A DNA stretch of 5,478 bases from JAGTRI01 sp964580405. Its GTDB lineage: Archaea > Thermoproteota > Bathyarchaeia > Bathyarchaeales > DTEX01. The stretch is taken from positions 1 through 5,478 of the forward strand of contig CAZOKM010000107.1 of NCBI GenBank assembly GCA_964580405.1, read 5' to 3'. The translations under genes were made by a program, and so were the position numbers. Every line of letters begins with the position of its first letter. The first letter of the stretch is position 1. Shown piece by piece: positions 5,381 to 5,478 of the stretch. The notes under the pieces are model-generated. The model was not told the DNA's origin, made no database searches, and saw nothing but the letters and a program-made list of their open reading frames with translations.

Positions 5381-5478
5381 ATGTTGTCGCGGATTGACGA
5401 GATGGTTGCGATGGTTAAACGGGTCATGAAGCCTTGGGGCTGGGAGGACTTCCTCGTCGAAAACGAATATTATCGAAT
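5381..5478 (+). CDS. Cupin of the mannose-6-phosphate isomerase type, 5' end only
   Basis: The first 32 codons of a plus-strand gene cut by the right edge: MLSRIDEMVAMVKRVMKPWG then WEDFLVENEYYRI. The block KPWGWEDFLVENEYYRI resembles the opening of type II mannose-6-phosphate isomerase cupins and of the C-terminal half of mannose-1-phosphate guanylyltransferases (KPWGxE followed by a Lys and the PGxxxSLQxH cupin core, which lies beyond the window). Such enzymes interconvert mannose 6-phosphate and fructose 6-phosphate. The ATG at 5381 fits the TATA box at 5341; ATGs at codons 8, 11 and 16 are also possible, the last giving MKPWGWEDF. Its place opposite a gene whose product releases mannose 1-phosphate supports a mannose-phosphate role. 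The fragment is too short to exclude another sugar-binding cupin. Confidence 0.65.
   Translation, partial: MLSRIDEMVAMVKRVMKPWGWEDFLVENEYYR

Noticed and set aside
1..5478. tRNA, rRNA, CRISPR array, insertion sequence or attachment site
   Set aside because: No tRNA-like cloverleaf, regular direct repeats, transposase motif or terminal inverted repeats were seen on reading both strands. Nearly all the sequence is accounted for by six genes and short spacers.

Overview
The window reads as a stretch of archaeal chromosome. The main evidence is a complete TrmY (the archaeal tRNA pseudouridine-54 N1-methyltransferase). Supporting it are TATA-like boxes at archaeal spacing ahead of most genes, short leaders, and Shine-Dalgarno matches to the AGGAGGTGATCC consensus. 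The compact IDH/IPMDH-family enzyme resembles those of TACK archaea (Thaumarchaeota/Bathyarchaeia type). That placement is an inference from memory of family sequences. Genes are GC-rich and the spacers between them AT-rich. No RNA gene, CRISPR array, insertion sequence or integrase was seen.

Layout. Five genes lie on the minus strand and one on the plus strand. From the right end, 5381-5478 (+) is the 5' end of a cupin of the mannose-phosphate isomerase type (KPWGWEDF motif). It is divided by a 74-bp AT-rich divergent promoter region from a minus-strand pair: a GH130 mannosylglucose phosphorylase (4116-5306) and a GH42-like glycosidase (1993-4104), 11 bp apart. Next on the minus strand come trmY (1380-1934), an isocitrate/isopropylmalate dehydrogenase-family gene starting with TTG (262-1296), and the 5' end of a PurF-like protein lacking the usual N-terminal cysteine (1-196). 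Each of these three has its own plausible promoter.

How the genes may work together. The right half looks like a small mannoside-use locus. The GH42-like enzyme would trim an oligosaccharide. The GH130 enzyme would phosphorolyse mannosyl-beta-1,4-glucose to mannose 1-phosphate and glucose without spending ATP. The divergent cupin could act on mannose phosphate. No transporter, epimerase or phosphomannomutase is visible, so the pathway is a hypothesis. The left half holds housekeeping or amino-acid/nucleotide-type genes with no evident link to it. The most notable points are the bacterial-type phosphorylase in an archaeal setting, the NADP-type residues in the short dehydrogenase, and the Cys-less PurF homologue.
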